The notes beneath the pieces are model-generated. The model saw only the letters and a program-made list of their open reading frames with translations. It searched no databases and was not told the DNA's origin. This document shows, piece by piece, positions 16,634 through 28,600 of a stretch of 64,000 nt of DNA. The DNA is from Mycobacterium sp. 1554424.7 (GTDB taxonomy: Bacteria > Actinomycetota > Actinomycetes > Mycobacteriales > Mycobacteriaceae). The first letter of the stretch is position 1, and every line of letters begins with the position of its first letter. The stretch spans positions 1-64,000 of the forward strand of contig NZ_LZSE01000078.1 in assembly GCF_001665295.1 (NCBI RefSeq). The letters run 5' to 3'. The position numbers were made by a program, and so were the translations under genes.

Positions 16634-19600
16634 GTGACTACGCTTCAAGCCGTGGAGCTGGGGGTTTTGGGACCTCTTCAGGTCCGGCAAAACGGCATGC
16701 CCGTCGCTGTGCCGGGCGCCAAACCACGCGCCATCTTGACGATGCTCGGCCTGCACAGCGGCGCGGTTGTGTCGGCAGACACACTCGTCGAATTGCTGTG
16801 GGGCGAGGATCCGCCGCGCACCGCCGCCAAAGCCCTGCAGACACACATCTCCTCGCTGCGTCGTGCCCTGGGCGACGGCTTCGTCTTGACGGCGGGAGGG
16901 GGCTGGACCCTCGCCGAGAGCGACGTCGACGCCTCGCGGTACAAGTCGGCCGCCCGACTGGGACGTGATGCCGCCACTGCGGGCGACACCAGCGGGGCGG
17001 TCGCTCGCTTCGAGGAAGCGCTTGCGCTGTGGCGCGGTGTCCCCGAACTGCCCGACGGCCGGCGCGGAACTTCCGAAAAAACCCGCTGGGTCGAGGGCCA
17101 TGCCGCGCTCGTCGAGGACCGACTCGACGCGCTGCTGGCCACCGGGCGCGCCGCGGAGGTTATCGGCGATCTCGAGGCGGCGGTGGCGGATGCGCCGCTG
17201 CGCGAACGGCGGTGGGGGCAGCTGATGCTCGCCCTGTACCGCGCCGGTCGGCAGGGTGAGGCGCTTAGTGCCTATCAGCGCGCACGGTCGCTGCTGGTCG
17301 ACGAGTTGGGGGTCGACCCCGGACCGGAGCTTCGGCGACTCGAGGCCGCGATCGTCGCGCAGGATGCATCGCTGGATATCCCTGTGGCACAAAACCTTCC
17401 AGCGATGACCCGCGCCGTGACCTTCCTGCTGACCGACATCGAGGGCTCGACCGCGGCCTGGGAGGCAGACGCCGCCGCCATGGGCATAGCGCTGGCGCGC
17501 CACGACGAGCTCGTCGAACAGGTCGTCACATCGCGCGGCGGACGCCTGATCAAAACGCGCGGCGAGGGCGATGCCACGTTTTCGGTCTTCGAGCGACCAT
17601 CCGCGGCGGCGGCCGCCGCCATCGAGCTGCAAGACGCGATCGTCCACGAGCCGTGGGCGTTGGCCGAGCCGATGCGTATCCGGGTGGCTTTGCACACCGG
17701 GGAAGCCGAGTTGCGCGACGGCGACTACTTCGGTCGAGCGGTCAACCGTGCGGCGCGCTTACGCTCGCTGGCCGAGGGCGGCCAGATCCTCTGCTCGGGT
17801 GCGACCGCCGAGCTGGTCATCGACTCCCTGTCCGACGACGCATTACTCATCGACTTGGGGATGCGCCAGCTGAAAAACCTGGCGCGTCCGGAGCACGTTT
17901 TCGAGCTCCGGCTGGAAGCCGCCGAGGACCATCGTCAGGAAGTCCTACCTGAGGCGCCCCTGGTGCGTCCGAGCCTGCCTGCCGTCCTCGTCGGGCCCGG
18001 GCCGTTCGTCGGGCGCGGACACGAGCTCGGCCAGCTGTTTTCGGCGTGGCAGACCACGCTCGCCGGTGGCACCAACGCCGCGCTGATCGCCGGCGAACCC
18101 GGCGTAGGCAAGACACGGCTGGCCGGCGAATGGTCTCGGCAGGCCTACGACCAAGGCGCACTGGTGATCTACGGCCGTTGCGACGAGGACCTCGGCGCGC
18201 CGTACCAGCCGTTCGCGGAAGCCCTGCGATCGCTGGTGCCGTGCCTCGACAGCAAGGGCCTTCGCGGGCTGCGCGGCGTGGAAGCTCTACTCGCGCTGGT
18301 TCCCGGATTAACCGATGCGCTACCCGACCTAGCCGCGCCGACCCGCGCCGACCCGGACACCGAACGCTACGCACTGTTTGACGCCGTCGTCGCGCTACTG
18401 GGGTTTGCTTCCGCGAGGGCGCCGGTTGTGCTGATTCTCGATGACTTGCACTGGGCAGCCAAACCGACGCTGTTGCTACTGCGGCATCTCTTGCGCTTCG
18501 GCGAGCAGGCCCGGGTACAGATCGTCGGCACGTACCGCAGCACTGACCTCGACCGCTCCCATCCGCTGGCGGCGATGCTCGCCGACCTGCACCGCGATGG
18601 CACCGGCGATCGCATCCAACTCAGCGGCCTCGACGAGAAGGACGTAACCACCTACGTCGCCGAGGCCGGCTACGACGACGAAGAGTTGGCCCGGGCACTG
18701 GCATCGGTCACCGGCGGCAATCCGTTCTTCCTCATTGAGGCACTGCGCCACGTGGATGAAAGTGGTGGCCACTGGGATCCGAGGACGTTGCCGCAAGGGG
18801 TTCGTGAAGCGGTCAGCCGCCGACTGTCGCGGCTACCGGCGGACACAAACAAGGCCCTTGCGGCAGCCGCGGTGGTCGGCAGCAGGTTTGCTCTCGAACT
18901 GGTCGAGCGGGTGGTCGATCAGGATCTGGTGGACGCGTTCGAAGAGGCGACCAAGGCCGGCATCATCATCGAGGAGCACGGCGGTCACTATCGGTTCAAC
19001 CACGCCCTCGTCCGGCAATCGCTGCTCGCCGAGCTGGCGTCGGTGCGGCGCATGCGGCTGCACCAGCGCATCGCGGCGACGCTGGAGAACGAGCCCGGCG
19101 CCGACGATGAGCTGCTGGCTGAGCTGGCTTACCACTACTTCGAATGCGCGTGGGCGGGTAACGCGGACAAAGCCGTTGACTATTGCCGGCGTGCGGCAGA
19201 CCAGGCGATGGCTCGCCTCGGTTACGAGGCCGCCGCCGACCTCTACGACCGCGCGCTGCACGCGCTGGAGGAGATTGACGAGGAGCTGCCAGACCGCGCC
19301 GATCAGGTGGCCGAGCTACTCGTCGCGCGTTGCGAGGCGCTGCTGGCGGCGGGTGACGTGACCACGGCGGCGGGTGCCGTCTCCCAATTGCAAAGCGCGA
19401 CAGCTGATTCAGCGCGGCTCGCGGCGTGGGCTACGTGCTTCGACGGCGAACTCTCGATGCTGGTCAACCCTGAGCGGCTGGACGAAATCGAGGTAGCGCT
19501 AAGTGCGGCTGCCGCCAAGCTGGCTGAGTTGAGTGACGCCGCAGGCGAAGCGAAGGCGCACACCGTGCGTGCTACGTGTCTAGCGCGCCTCGGGAGAGTC

Positions 19601-22600
19601 GGCGATTGCGAAGTCGCCCTGGACGACGCTCTCACCGCGGCGCGGCGCGCGGGTGAGCACCGCAGGGTGAATGCGGTGTTGGCGGGTGCACCGCTCGCGG
19701 CGCTGTGGGGACCCAATCCGGTTCCGCGCGCGGGCGGGCGCTGTCTGGATGTGGTGCGACTGCTTCGGATTACCACAGATTCGCCTGCGGTGGAAGCCAC
19801 GTCGACGCGATGCCAGGCCGTGTTGGAGGCTTTCCGTGGCCGGGCCGAGGCGGCGCGACGGATGATCGACTCGGCCCGGCGCACTGTCACCGAGCTCGGT
19901 CTGCGCCATGCCCTGCTCGAAGTCGAGCAGTTCGCCGGCATCGTCGAACTTGTCGTCGACGATCCCGCTGCGGCCGAACCGCATCTGCGTCAGGCCCACA
20001 ACGGTTTTCGTCGGATGGGCCTCGACGCCGATACCGCCGAGACCGCTGCGCTGCTGGGCCGCACCTGTCTCGCGTTGGGCCGGGAGGCCGAGGCGGACGA
20101 ATTATGCACGGAGAGTGAGCGTCTCGCCGGTCACGCGTTGAAGCCGGCGATCGCTTGGCGCACGCTTCGGGCGCGGCTGCTGTCGCGCCGAGGTGATCAC
20201 GACGAGGCCAGGCGGATCGCCGAAGCCGCGGTAGCACTAGCCGAGCGCACCGACGCGCTGGTTGATCACGGTGACGCGTGTCTGTCACTGGCAACGGTTT
20301 TGGCCAGTGCGGGCGACGTTGACGAGTCGCGAGCCGCTGCCGAGCGAGCCGTCGATTTATACGAACGGAAAGGCGCTGCGGCACTTGCCGAGAGGGCTCG
20401 CGGCATTCTCGGCGAGCGTGAACAGCCGCCTGTCCAGGCGCCACTCGAAGCGCCGGGAGCCGAACTGGACAACGCCTGCGTGCGGGCGATTCGCCAGTTA
20501 GACGCCGCGATCGATCGCGAAGCCTGGGACGAGACCGAGAGACGGCTCGCGCCCGAGATCTTCCTCGAGAGTCGCCGCAGTATCGTGGGCTTCCCCGGCG
20601 GACTTGTCTCCCCTAACCACTGGGTCAGGGACGTGGTCATCAGTACGCGCGAACTGGGCGGGGTATGGCACGGTCACGCGATCGTCGCCGTGCGCGGTGA
20701 CCGCCTCGCTCTAACGCGACTGGAGGTCCACACCGCCGACGTGAGCCCCGGGGCGCCGCGCGACGACTCGCTCCAGCTGTTCGGCCTCGACAACGACGGT
20801 CGAATCGCGCTGCACGTGTGGTTTGACACCGACGACATGGACGCCGCGCTCGCCGAACTCGACGCCGCTCACGCACGGTTTAAGGAGGAGCAACCCCGAC
20901 ACGATACCGGCCAGTTAGATAATGCATGCGTACGAGTGAGCCAGCGCATCATAGCCGCTATTCATAACGAGGCCTGGGACGCGTTCGAGGAGCTGTATGC
21001 ACCTGACGGTCTCGTCGAGAGTCGTCGAAAGATCCTCGGCTTCCCGCCGATCAGACCGGCCGATTGGGCACGTAAGACCAGGCGCGCCGCCGAGGCGAGC
21101 GTCATTCGACTCAACCAACTTGTTATCGGCGTGCGAGGCGCGCGCCTAGCTCTCGTTCGATTGGCGGTAGGCAGCGCGGACGTCAGCCCCGGCGCGCCGC
21201 AGGACGAATTTCTCTCGCTAGGAGGCATCGACGATCAGGGGCGAGTAGCACTCCAGGTGTGGTTCGACGTGGACGACATGGACGCCGCGATCGCCGAACT
21301 CGACGCCTTGCAAGCAAAATTCGCCGACGAGCATCCGCCCGCACGATGGCTCGAAAACGGCGCAACCCGAGTGTACGGACGCATGTGGAAGTACTTCGAA
21401 GAGCGCGATTGGGTAGCGATAACCGACCTGATCGCCGATGACGAGTTGATCGATGATCGCCGGCGGGTAGTGAATGGCGGTGTGCGACACGGGCGTGACG
21501 CCGGGATCGAGGAAATGCGGGCCGCCGCTGAGATCGGCTTTGCGATATCGATGGTGGATGTCAAAGCGACCCGAGGCGGCCGCCTCGCGCTGACGCGTGT
21601 TCGCGCTGCGGGTCGCGATCCCGCTGCGGTCCAAAATGACGTCCTTCAAGTCATCAAGACCGATGCCGACGAGCGGATCGCGGCAGTCATTACATTCGAC
21701 ATCGACGATTTCGACTCCGCGATCACCGAGCTCGACGCACGCTACCTCGCCGGCGAAGCGGCCGACCACGCTCGCACCTGGTCAGTAATCGCCGGCGCTT
21801 ACGTTGCGCACAATCGGCGCGAACTCCCAGCAACGACACCGGATGTGGTGACTATCGACCACCGCCGGGTAGCCGCGTTTGCGCCCGGCGAAGGCATCGA
21901 ATACACCCGTGCCGGATGGGACCTCGACCAAACCCTCAACATCTACGTCGAAACCGTGCATCGAATAAACGATCTCGGCGCGGTTTTCACCTGGACGGGA
22001 CGGGGAACATCGCGCGAGGGCTTCGACGCCGAATGGCGGGGTGTGAACCTGTTTACGGTTGACGGCGAAATGCTCAGCCGCGCGGAGGCATTCGACGATG
22101 AGGACCTGGACACGGCCCTCGCAAAGTTCGACCAGCTCACCCGGCCGGCACCGCCGCTGGAAAACACGGCAAGCCGAGTGGATACGCGCTTTCAGGCTTG
22201 CTTCGCCGCCCGCGACTGGGACGCAATGGCCGAGATGCTGTCCGACGGCTTTTCGATTGAAGATCGGCGTCGAGTCGTGAACATGGGGAACCTGCAAGGT
22301 CGAGATGCCGAACTCGGCGTGCATTCATACGCAGTTGTCGGATCCGAGAATGTGACATCAACGGTCATTGCGACACGCGCACAGCGCCTCGCGCTAAGTC
22401 ATTACCGATTTTCGGGACCCGATCAACGGCCCGATGCGTTCCGCATCGAGATGCTCGCGCTCGTCGAGATCGATGCCGACGACCGGATGGCGGCGGTCAT
22501 CGTGTTCGACGCCGACGACGTCAACGCTGCCATCGCCGAACTCGACGCTCGCTACCTCGCCGGCGACGCCGCTGACCATGCGCACACGTGGTCGGTCATC

Positions 22601-25600
22601 ACGGCCGCCTACGACGCGATCAACCGGCATGAATTTGCTGAGTTGGCGCCCGACTGGGTCAACATCGACCACCGCCGCGGAGCATCGTTTGCGCCCGGTG
22701 ACATGATCGCCTACCTCAAGGAGATGTTCGACGACGCGCCGGACACCAAGGTCTACATAGAGGTCGTGCACCGCCTGAACAATTTCGGGGCCGTCGTCAC
22801 CGAAGCGGCGCATGGCACATCGCAACAGGGCTTCCAAGCCGAATGGCGGGAGATCGCGGTTGCCATATTCGATGGTGATCTGCTGAGCCGTTACGAAATG
22901 TTCGACGAGGCGGACCTCGATGCCGCGCTCCGGAGATTCGATGAGCTCAGTCGTCCGACGCCGCGACTGGAAAACGCGGCAAGCCAAGCGGCGGAACGCT
23001 TCCGAAGGTGTTTCGCGGCGCGCGACTGGGACGGTGTAGCTGAGGTGTTCGCCGAAGATATCCTGGCTGACGATCGCCGACGGGTAGTGGGCATCGGCGT
23101 CCGACGCGGTAGGCAAGCCAACGTCGCGGACGTCCGAACCGGTGCTGACCTCGGAACCGAGGACATAACGTCGACCCCGATCGCGACCCGCGGAGACCGC
23201 ATTTTCCTTGACCGGGCCCGCTTTTCGGGTAACGATCCGCAGCCCGATGCCCCGAGTATGGAGCTTCTTCGCATTGTCGAAGTCGACGCCGAAAACCGGT
23301 ATACACGTTGCCTCATGTTCGACGTCGACGACTTCGAGGCCGCTTTCGCCGAGCTCGACGCACGCTACATCGCCGGCGAAGCGGCCGCCCATTCCGACGT
23401 GTGGTCGGCCATTGCGGGTAGTTACGCCGCGCTCAACCGGCGCGAGCCGCCGCTGACTGCCCCGGACTGCGACAACGTCGACCATCGACGGGAGACCGCA
23501 TTCGGGCCCGGTGACCTGACCGCGTACATCCACACCGGCTTGGACCTTGACCCAGGCATCGATATCTATGTCGAGCAAGTGCATCGGCTTAGCGACATAG
23601 GAGCAATCGTCACTTACGCGGCGCATGAGACTTCACAGGAGGGTTTTCAGGCCGAGTGGCGCGGGATCGCGGTTTTCGCGGTCAAAGACGGCATGATCAA
23701 CCGGACCGAGGTTTTCGACGAATCACACATCGAAGCCGCCATCGCGAGATTCGAGGAGCTAAGCCGGCCCGCACCGCGGCTAGAAAACGCGGCAAGCCAG
23801 GTCTACCAACGCTTCCTGTCGTTCTTTCCGACCCGCGATTGGGACGCAATAGCGGAGATACTGGCCAACGACGTATCCAGCGAAGACCGTCGTCGGGTGG
23901 TTGGCAGCGACGTTCGAGTGGGCCGCGATGCCGTAATCGCCGAACTTTCGGCGCTCGCCAGCACTGGCGCTCAGAACCAAACCCTCGTGGCAGAGGTAGA
24001 GGCCACCCGTGGCCAACGCCTCATCCTCACCCGTAGCCGCTACACGGCCAGCGACGAGCGGGGGGCGTACTACGTCGATGGCCTAGAGATCGTCGAGATC
24101 GATGCTGACGAGCGGCTGTTGGCGCGGGTCGGGTTCGACCTCGACGACTTCGACGCCGCCATCGCCGAACTCGACGCGCGCTACCTCGCCGGCGAAGGGG
24201 CGGCCCACGCACACACGTGGTCGGTCATCACGCGCGCCTACGCCGCGCTCAACCGTCGCGAGCTACCGCCGACCAAGCCGGGCTGGGTCAACATCGACCA
24301 CCGGCGAGCGATAGCCTTTGCACCCGGCGAAATGACGGCATACGTCCGTGCCGGGATGGAGCTGGCACCCGACACCCGCATCTACATCGAGACCGTGCAT
24401 CGGTTGAACAGCGTGGGAGCCGTCATCACCCAGGTGCTGACGGGGACCTCACAAGACGGCTTCGATGCCGAGTGGCGGGAAATCGGCATTCTGATTTTCG
24501 AAGGCGGCCTGATTAGCTGCAGCGAGCTTTTCGACGACACAGACCTGGACCCCGCGCTCGGCCGGTTCGACGAGCTCAGTCAACCACCGCGACGTTTGGA
24601 AAACGCGGCAACCCGAGTCCAAGAGCACATCTGGGGCCACTTCGCGGCTCGCGACTGGGACGCGTTGGCGGATCTATTAATCGCCGACGTCGTCACGGAT
24701 GATCGCCGTCGTGTAGTGGGCTCGGGTGTGCAACACGGTCGAGACGTCCAGATCGCGGACCTCCAGACTCTCGGCGAGCTGTACACCACGGACGTAACAT
24801 TGTCCGTTATTGCTACGCGGGGCGATCGCCTGACGCTTAATCGCGTTCGCTTGTCGGGTAAAGGCCAGGGGCAAGAAGCATTTCTTACAGAGGTGCTCGC
24901 TGTCGCCGAGATCGACGCCGACGAGCGGCTCGTCGCGGTGGTATCGTTCGACATCGACGACATCGACGCCGCCTTCGAGGAACTCGACGCGAGGTACCTC
25001 GCCGGCGAAGCCGCCGCTTACGCGCACACATGGTCGGTGATTGCCCGGGCGTGTTTAGCGTTCAATCAGCACGAAATCCCCGCGACCACGCCAGATTCGG
25101 TGGCGATCGAGCATCGCCCCCTCCTGTCGACCGAGGCGGTCGACCTGGCAGCAGCCATTCGTGCGGTGTGGGAACTAACTCCAGACGTCAGCATGCGCAT
25201 CGAGGCCGTGCATCGGCTGAGCGAACTCGGGGCGGTCCTCACTTATTTGTTAAGCGGTACCTCGCAGGACGGCTTCGATGCCGAGTGGCGCATGATCGAG
25301 ATCTTCACGGTCGATGGCGAATTAATCAGTGGCTGCGAAGTTTTCGACGAAGCAGAGCTCGACACCGCGCTCGCACGATTCGAGGAATTGCACCCACAGA
25401 CTCCGCGACTGGAAAACGCGGCAAGCCGAGTGGACCAACGATTTTGGGCCTGCATCGCGACCAGTGACTGGGATGCAATTACTGAGCGTGTGGCCGACGA
25501 CATTTACATTGACGATCGCCGAAAGACCATAAACGCCGGGGTCCGCCATGGTCGGGATAACTACATCGCTGACCTACGGACCATCGCCGAATTTTCCCAG

Positions 25601-28600
25601 AACACGACGTCGACGGTCGTCGCGACCCGCGGAACCCGCTTAGCTCTCGCCCATATCCACACCGCCAATCGGAACCTAGAATTTGCCGCCGAACTGCTCT
25701 GCGTTGTCGAGACCGACGCCGACGACAGGATGGTCGCGCGAATCGGATTCGATATCGACGACAGCGACGGCGCTTTCGAAGAGCTCGATGCGCGCTACCT
25801 CGAAGGAGAGGCCGCGCCGCACGCGCGCACATGGTCGGCGATCACAAAAAGCTACGCCGCAGTAAACCGGCGCGAGACGCCACCGACAACACCGGACTGG
25901 GTGAACATCGACCATCGGCGTGGGATCGCTTTCGCTCCAGGCGAAACCATTCCTTACCTCCGCGCGACGTGGGACGTCGCGCCCTTCCACATCTACATTG
26001 AGACCGTGCATCGGCTGACCGCCCTCGGGGCGGTCGTCACATGGGCGGCGCATGGAACCTCTGAAGAAGGCTTCGACGCCGAGTGGCGGGGGCTCAACAT
26101 CGTCACCGCAGAAGCCGACCTGGTCAACCGGCTTGAAGTCTTCGACGAGGCAGACCTCGAAACTGCGCTCGCCCGCTTCGATGAACTGCGAACACATACG
26201 AGGCGGCTGGAAAATGCGGCAGCCCAAGCAGATAGCCACTTCTTCGCCCATATCCGTGCCCGCAATTGGGCTGCGGCAGCCGAGATACTAACGGACAACA
26301 GCCTCGTCGAGGATCGCCGACGCGTGGTGAACATCGGTGTCTGGCAAGGCCGCGATGTTGTGATTGCGAATCTTCGCGCTCTCGCGGACGCTTTGGCAGG
26401 CGTTACGTCGACCGTCGTTGCTCTTCGCGGGGAGCGCCTGGCCCTGACCTGTATCTCTGCCCCAAACAGCAACGGGCATCAGGGGGATTTCGGCGTCGAA
26501 ATGATGGGCGTCGCCGAGCTCGATGACGACAACCGGGTAGCGGCACACGTCCTGTTCGACCCTGACGACATCGACGCTGCCTTCGAAGAACTCGACGCCC
26601 GGTACCTCGCCGGCGAAGCGGCGGCCCACGCGCGCACGTGGTCGCTCGTTACTTCGCTCTACGCCACGGTCAACCGTCACGAACTTCCTGCGATGACGAC
26701 GGATTCGGTTGTCATCGATCATCGGTCGCTCATATCGATCGAGGCCGTTGATACGGCCGCATTCGTCGGTGCCGTATGGAAACTCACACCCGAACTCAGC
26801 ATGTACGTCGAGGCTGCGCACCGGCTGAATAACCTCGGAGCAGTCGTCACCCTTGCGGTTCGTGGGACGTCAGAAGAGGCCTTCGACGTGGAGTGGCGGC
26901 TGGTCGGCATTGTGATGTTCGAGGGCGACCGACTGACCCGCAGCGAAGTCTTCGACGAGGCAGATCTTGACGCCGCGCTCGCCCGGTTTGACGAACTGCA
27001 ACCGCAGCCGCAGCGCGTCGAGAACACAGCAAGCCAAGTAGCACAACGCTTTTTGGCCCGCTACGTTGCCCGCGACTGGGACGTCGTGACGGAGATGCTG
27101 GTTGATGACATGTTCAACGACGATCGCCGTCACGTGGTGAACGCGGGGCTACGACGCGGTCGAGATGCCACGATCGCAAGCATGCGGACAACAGCCGATC
27201 TCGGCCTTTCGGCAATCACATCAACGGTTATCGCGACGCGCGGGGAGCGCCTCGTCCTCAGTCGTGAACGCTTTTCACTCCGCCGCCCGGGGCCCGAGGA
27301 CATCATTGGCGAGATCCTGGGCATCTTTGAGATCGACGCCGACAAACGAATCGTCGCGCGCATCGCGCTCGATCTCGATGACTTCGATGCCGCCATCGCT
27401 GAACTCGACGCCCGATATCTCGCCGGCGAAGCAGCTGCCCACGCGGACGTCTGGTCGGTGATGGCAGAAAACTACGTACGCGCCAATCGACGCGAATTTC
27501 CCGCGACGACGCCGGATCACGTTTACACCGATCATCGAGCGCTCGTATCGATCGAGGGCGCTGATTTGGCCGCGTCTCTAAGAGCGTTGTGGGACATCAC
27601 TTCGGCCTCCAGCTTCTACGCCGAAGCAGTGCATCGGCTGGACGAACTCGGAGCTGTCGTCACCCACGTGGTGGAGGCAACCACGCCCGAGGGCCTTGAC
27701 GTCGAAGAGCGGATGATCGGCATGGCGATCGTCGAAGGGCAGCTCTTCAGCCGCGTCGAGTACTTCGACGAGGCCGACCTCGACGCCGCCGTTGCCCGCT
27801 TTGAGGAATTGCACCCGCAGGCACCGCCTCTGGAAAACGCAGCAAGCCAAGCCGTAGAACGCGAATGGGCCTGCTTCGCTAACCGAGACTGGGCCGCGAT
27901 GGCCGAGACAATGACAGACGACTTTTCCACAACTGATCACCGCCGTGTTGTCAATGCCGGTGTACTACGCGGTCGTGATGCCCATGTCGCAAATTATCGG
28001 GCAGTCGCCGAGGTCGGGTTCGATGGCATCGCGTCGACCACCATAGCGACACGCGGACAACGCCTTGCCCTCATACGTGTTTGGTCATCGGCCCGCGGCT
28101 TTGAACCCGGGGAGACCAGCACCGCGATGATCGGCATCGTTGAGGTCGACGCCGACAACCGGCTCACGGCGGCCGAGCTGTACGACCTTGAAGAGATCGA
28201 CGCCGCATTCGAGCAGCTCGAAACTCGCTACCTCGCCGGCGAGGCGGCACCCTGTGCGCGCACATGGTCGGCGATGGCAAGGACCTGTGCTGTGTTTAAT
28301 CAGGGGGAATTGCCAGCGACGACGCCGGATTCGGTGTTTGTCGACTATCGGCCCGTCCTCGCCGTCGACGCGATTGAGCTGCCTTCGTACCTGCGCGCGA
28401 TGTGGGATGTCACACCGGATATCCGGGTGGAGATCGAGGCCGTGCATCGCCTGAGCGAGCTTGGCGCCGTCGTCACCCATGTGGTGAACTCGACTTCGCC
28501 GGATGGCTTCAATGCCGAGTGGCGCGGGATCCTCATCTACACATTCGAAGCCGAGATGGTCAACCGCTGCGAGGTCTTCGATGAGGCAGACCTCGATGCC

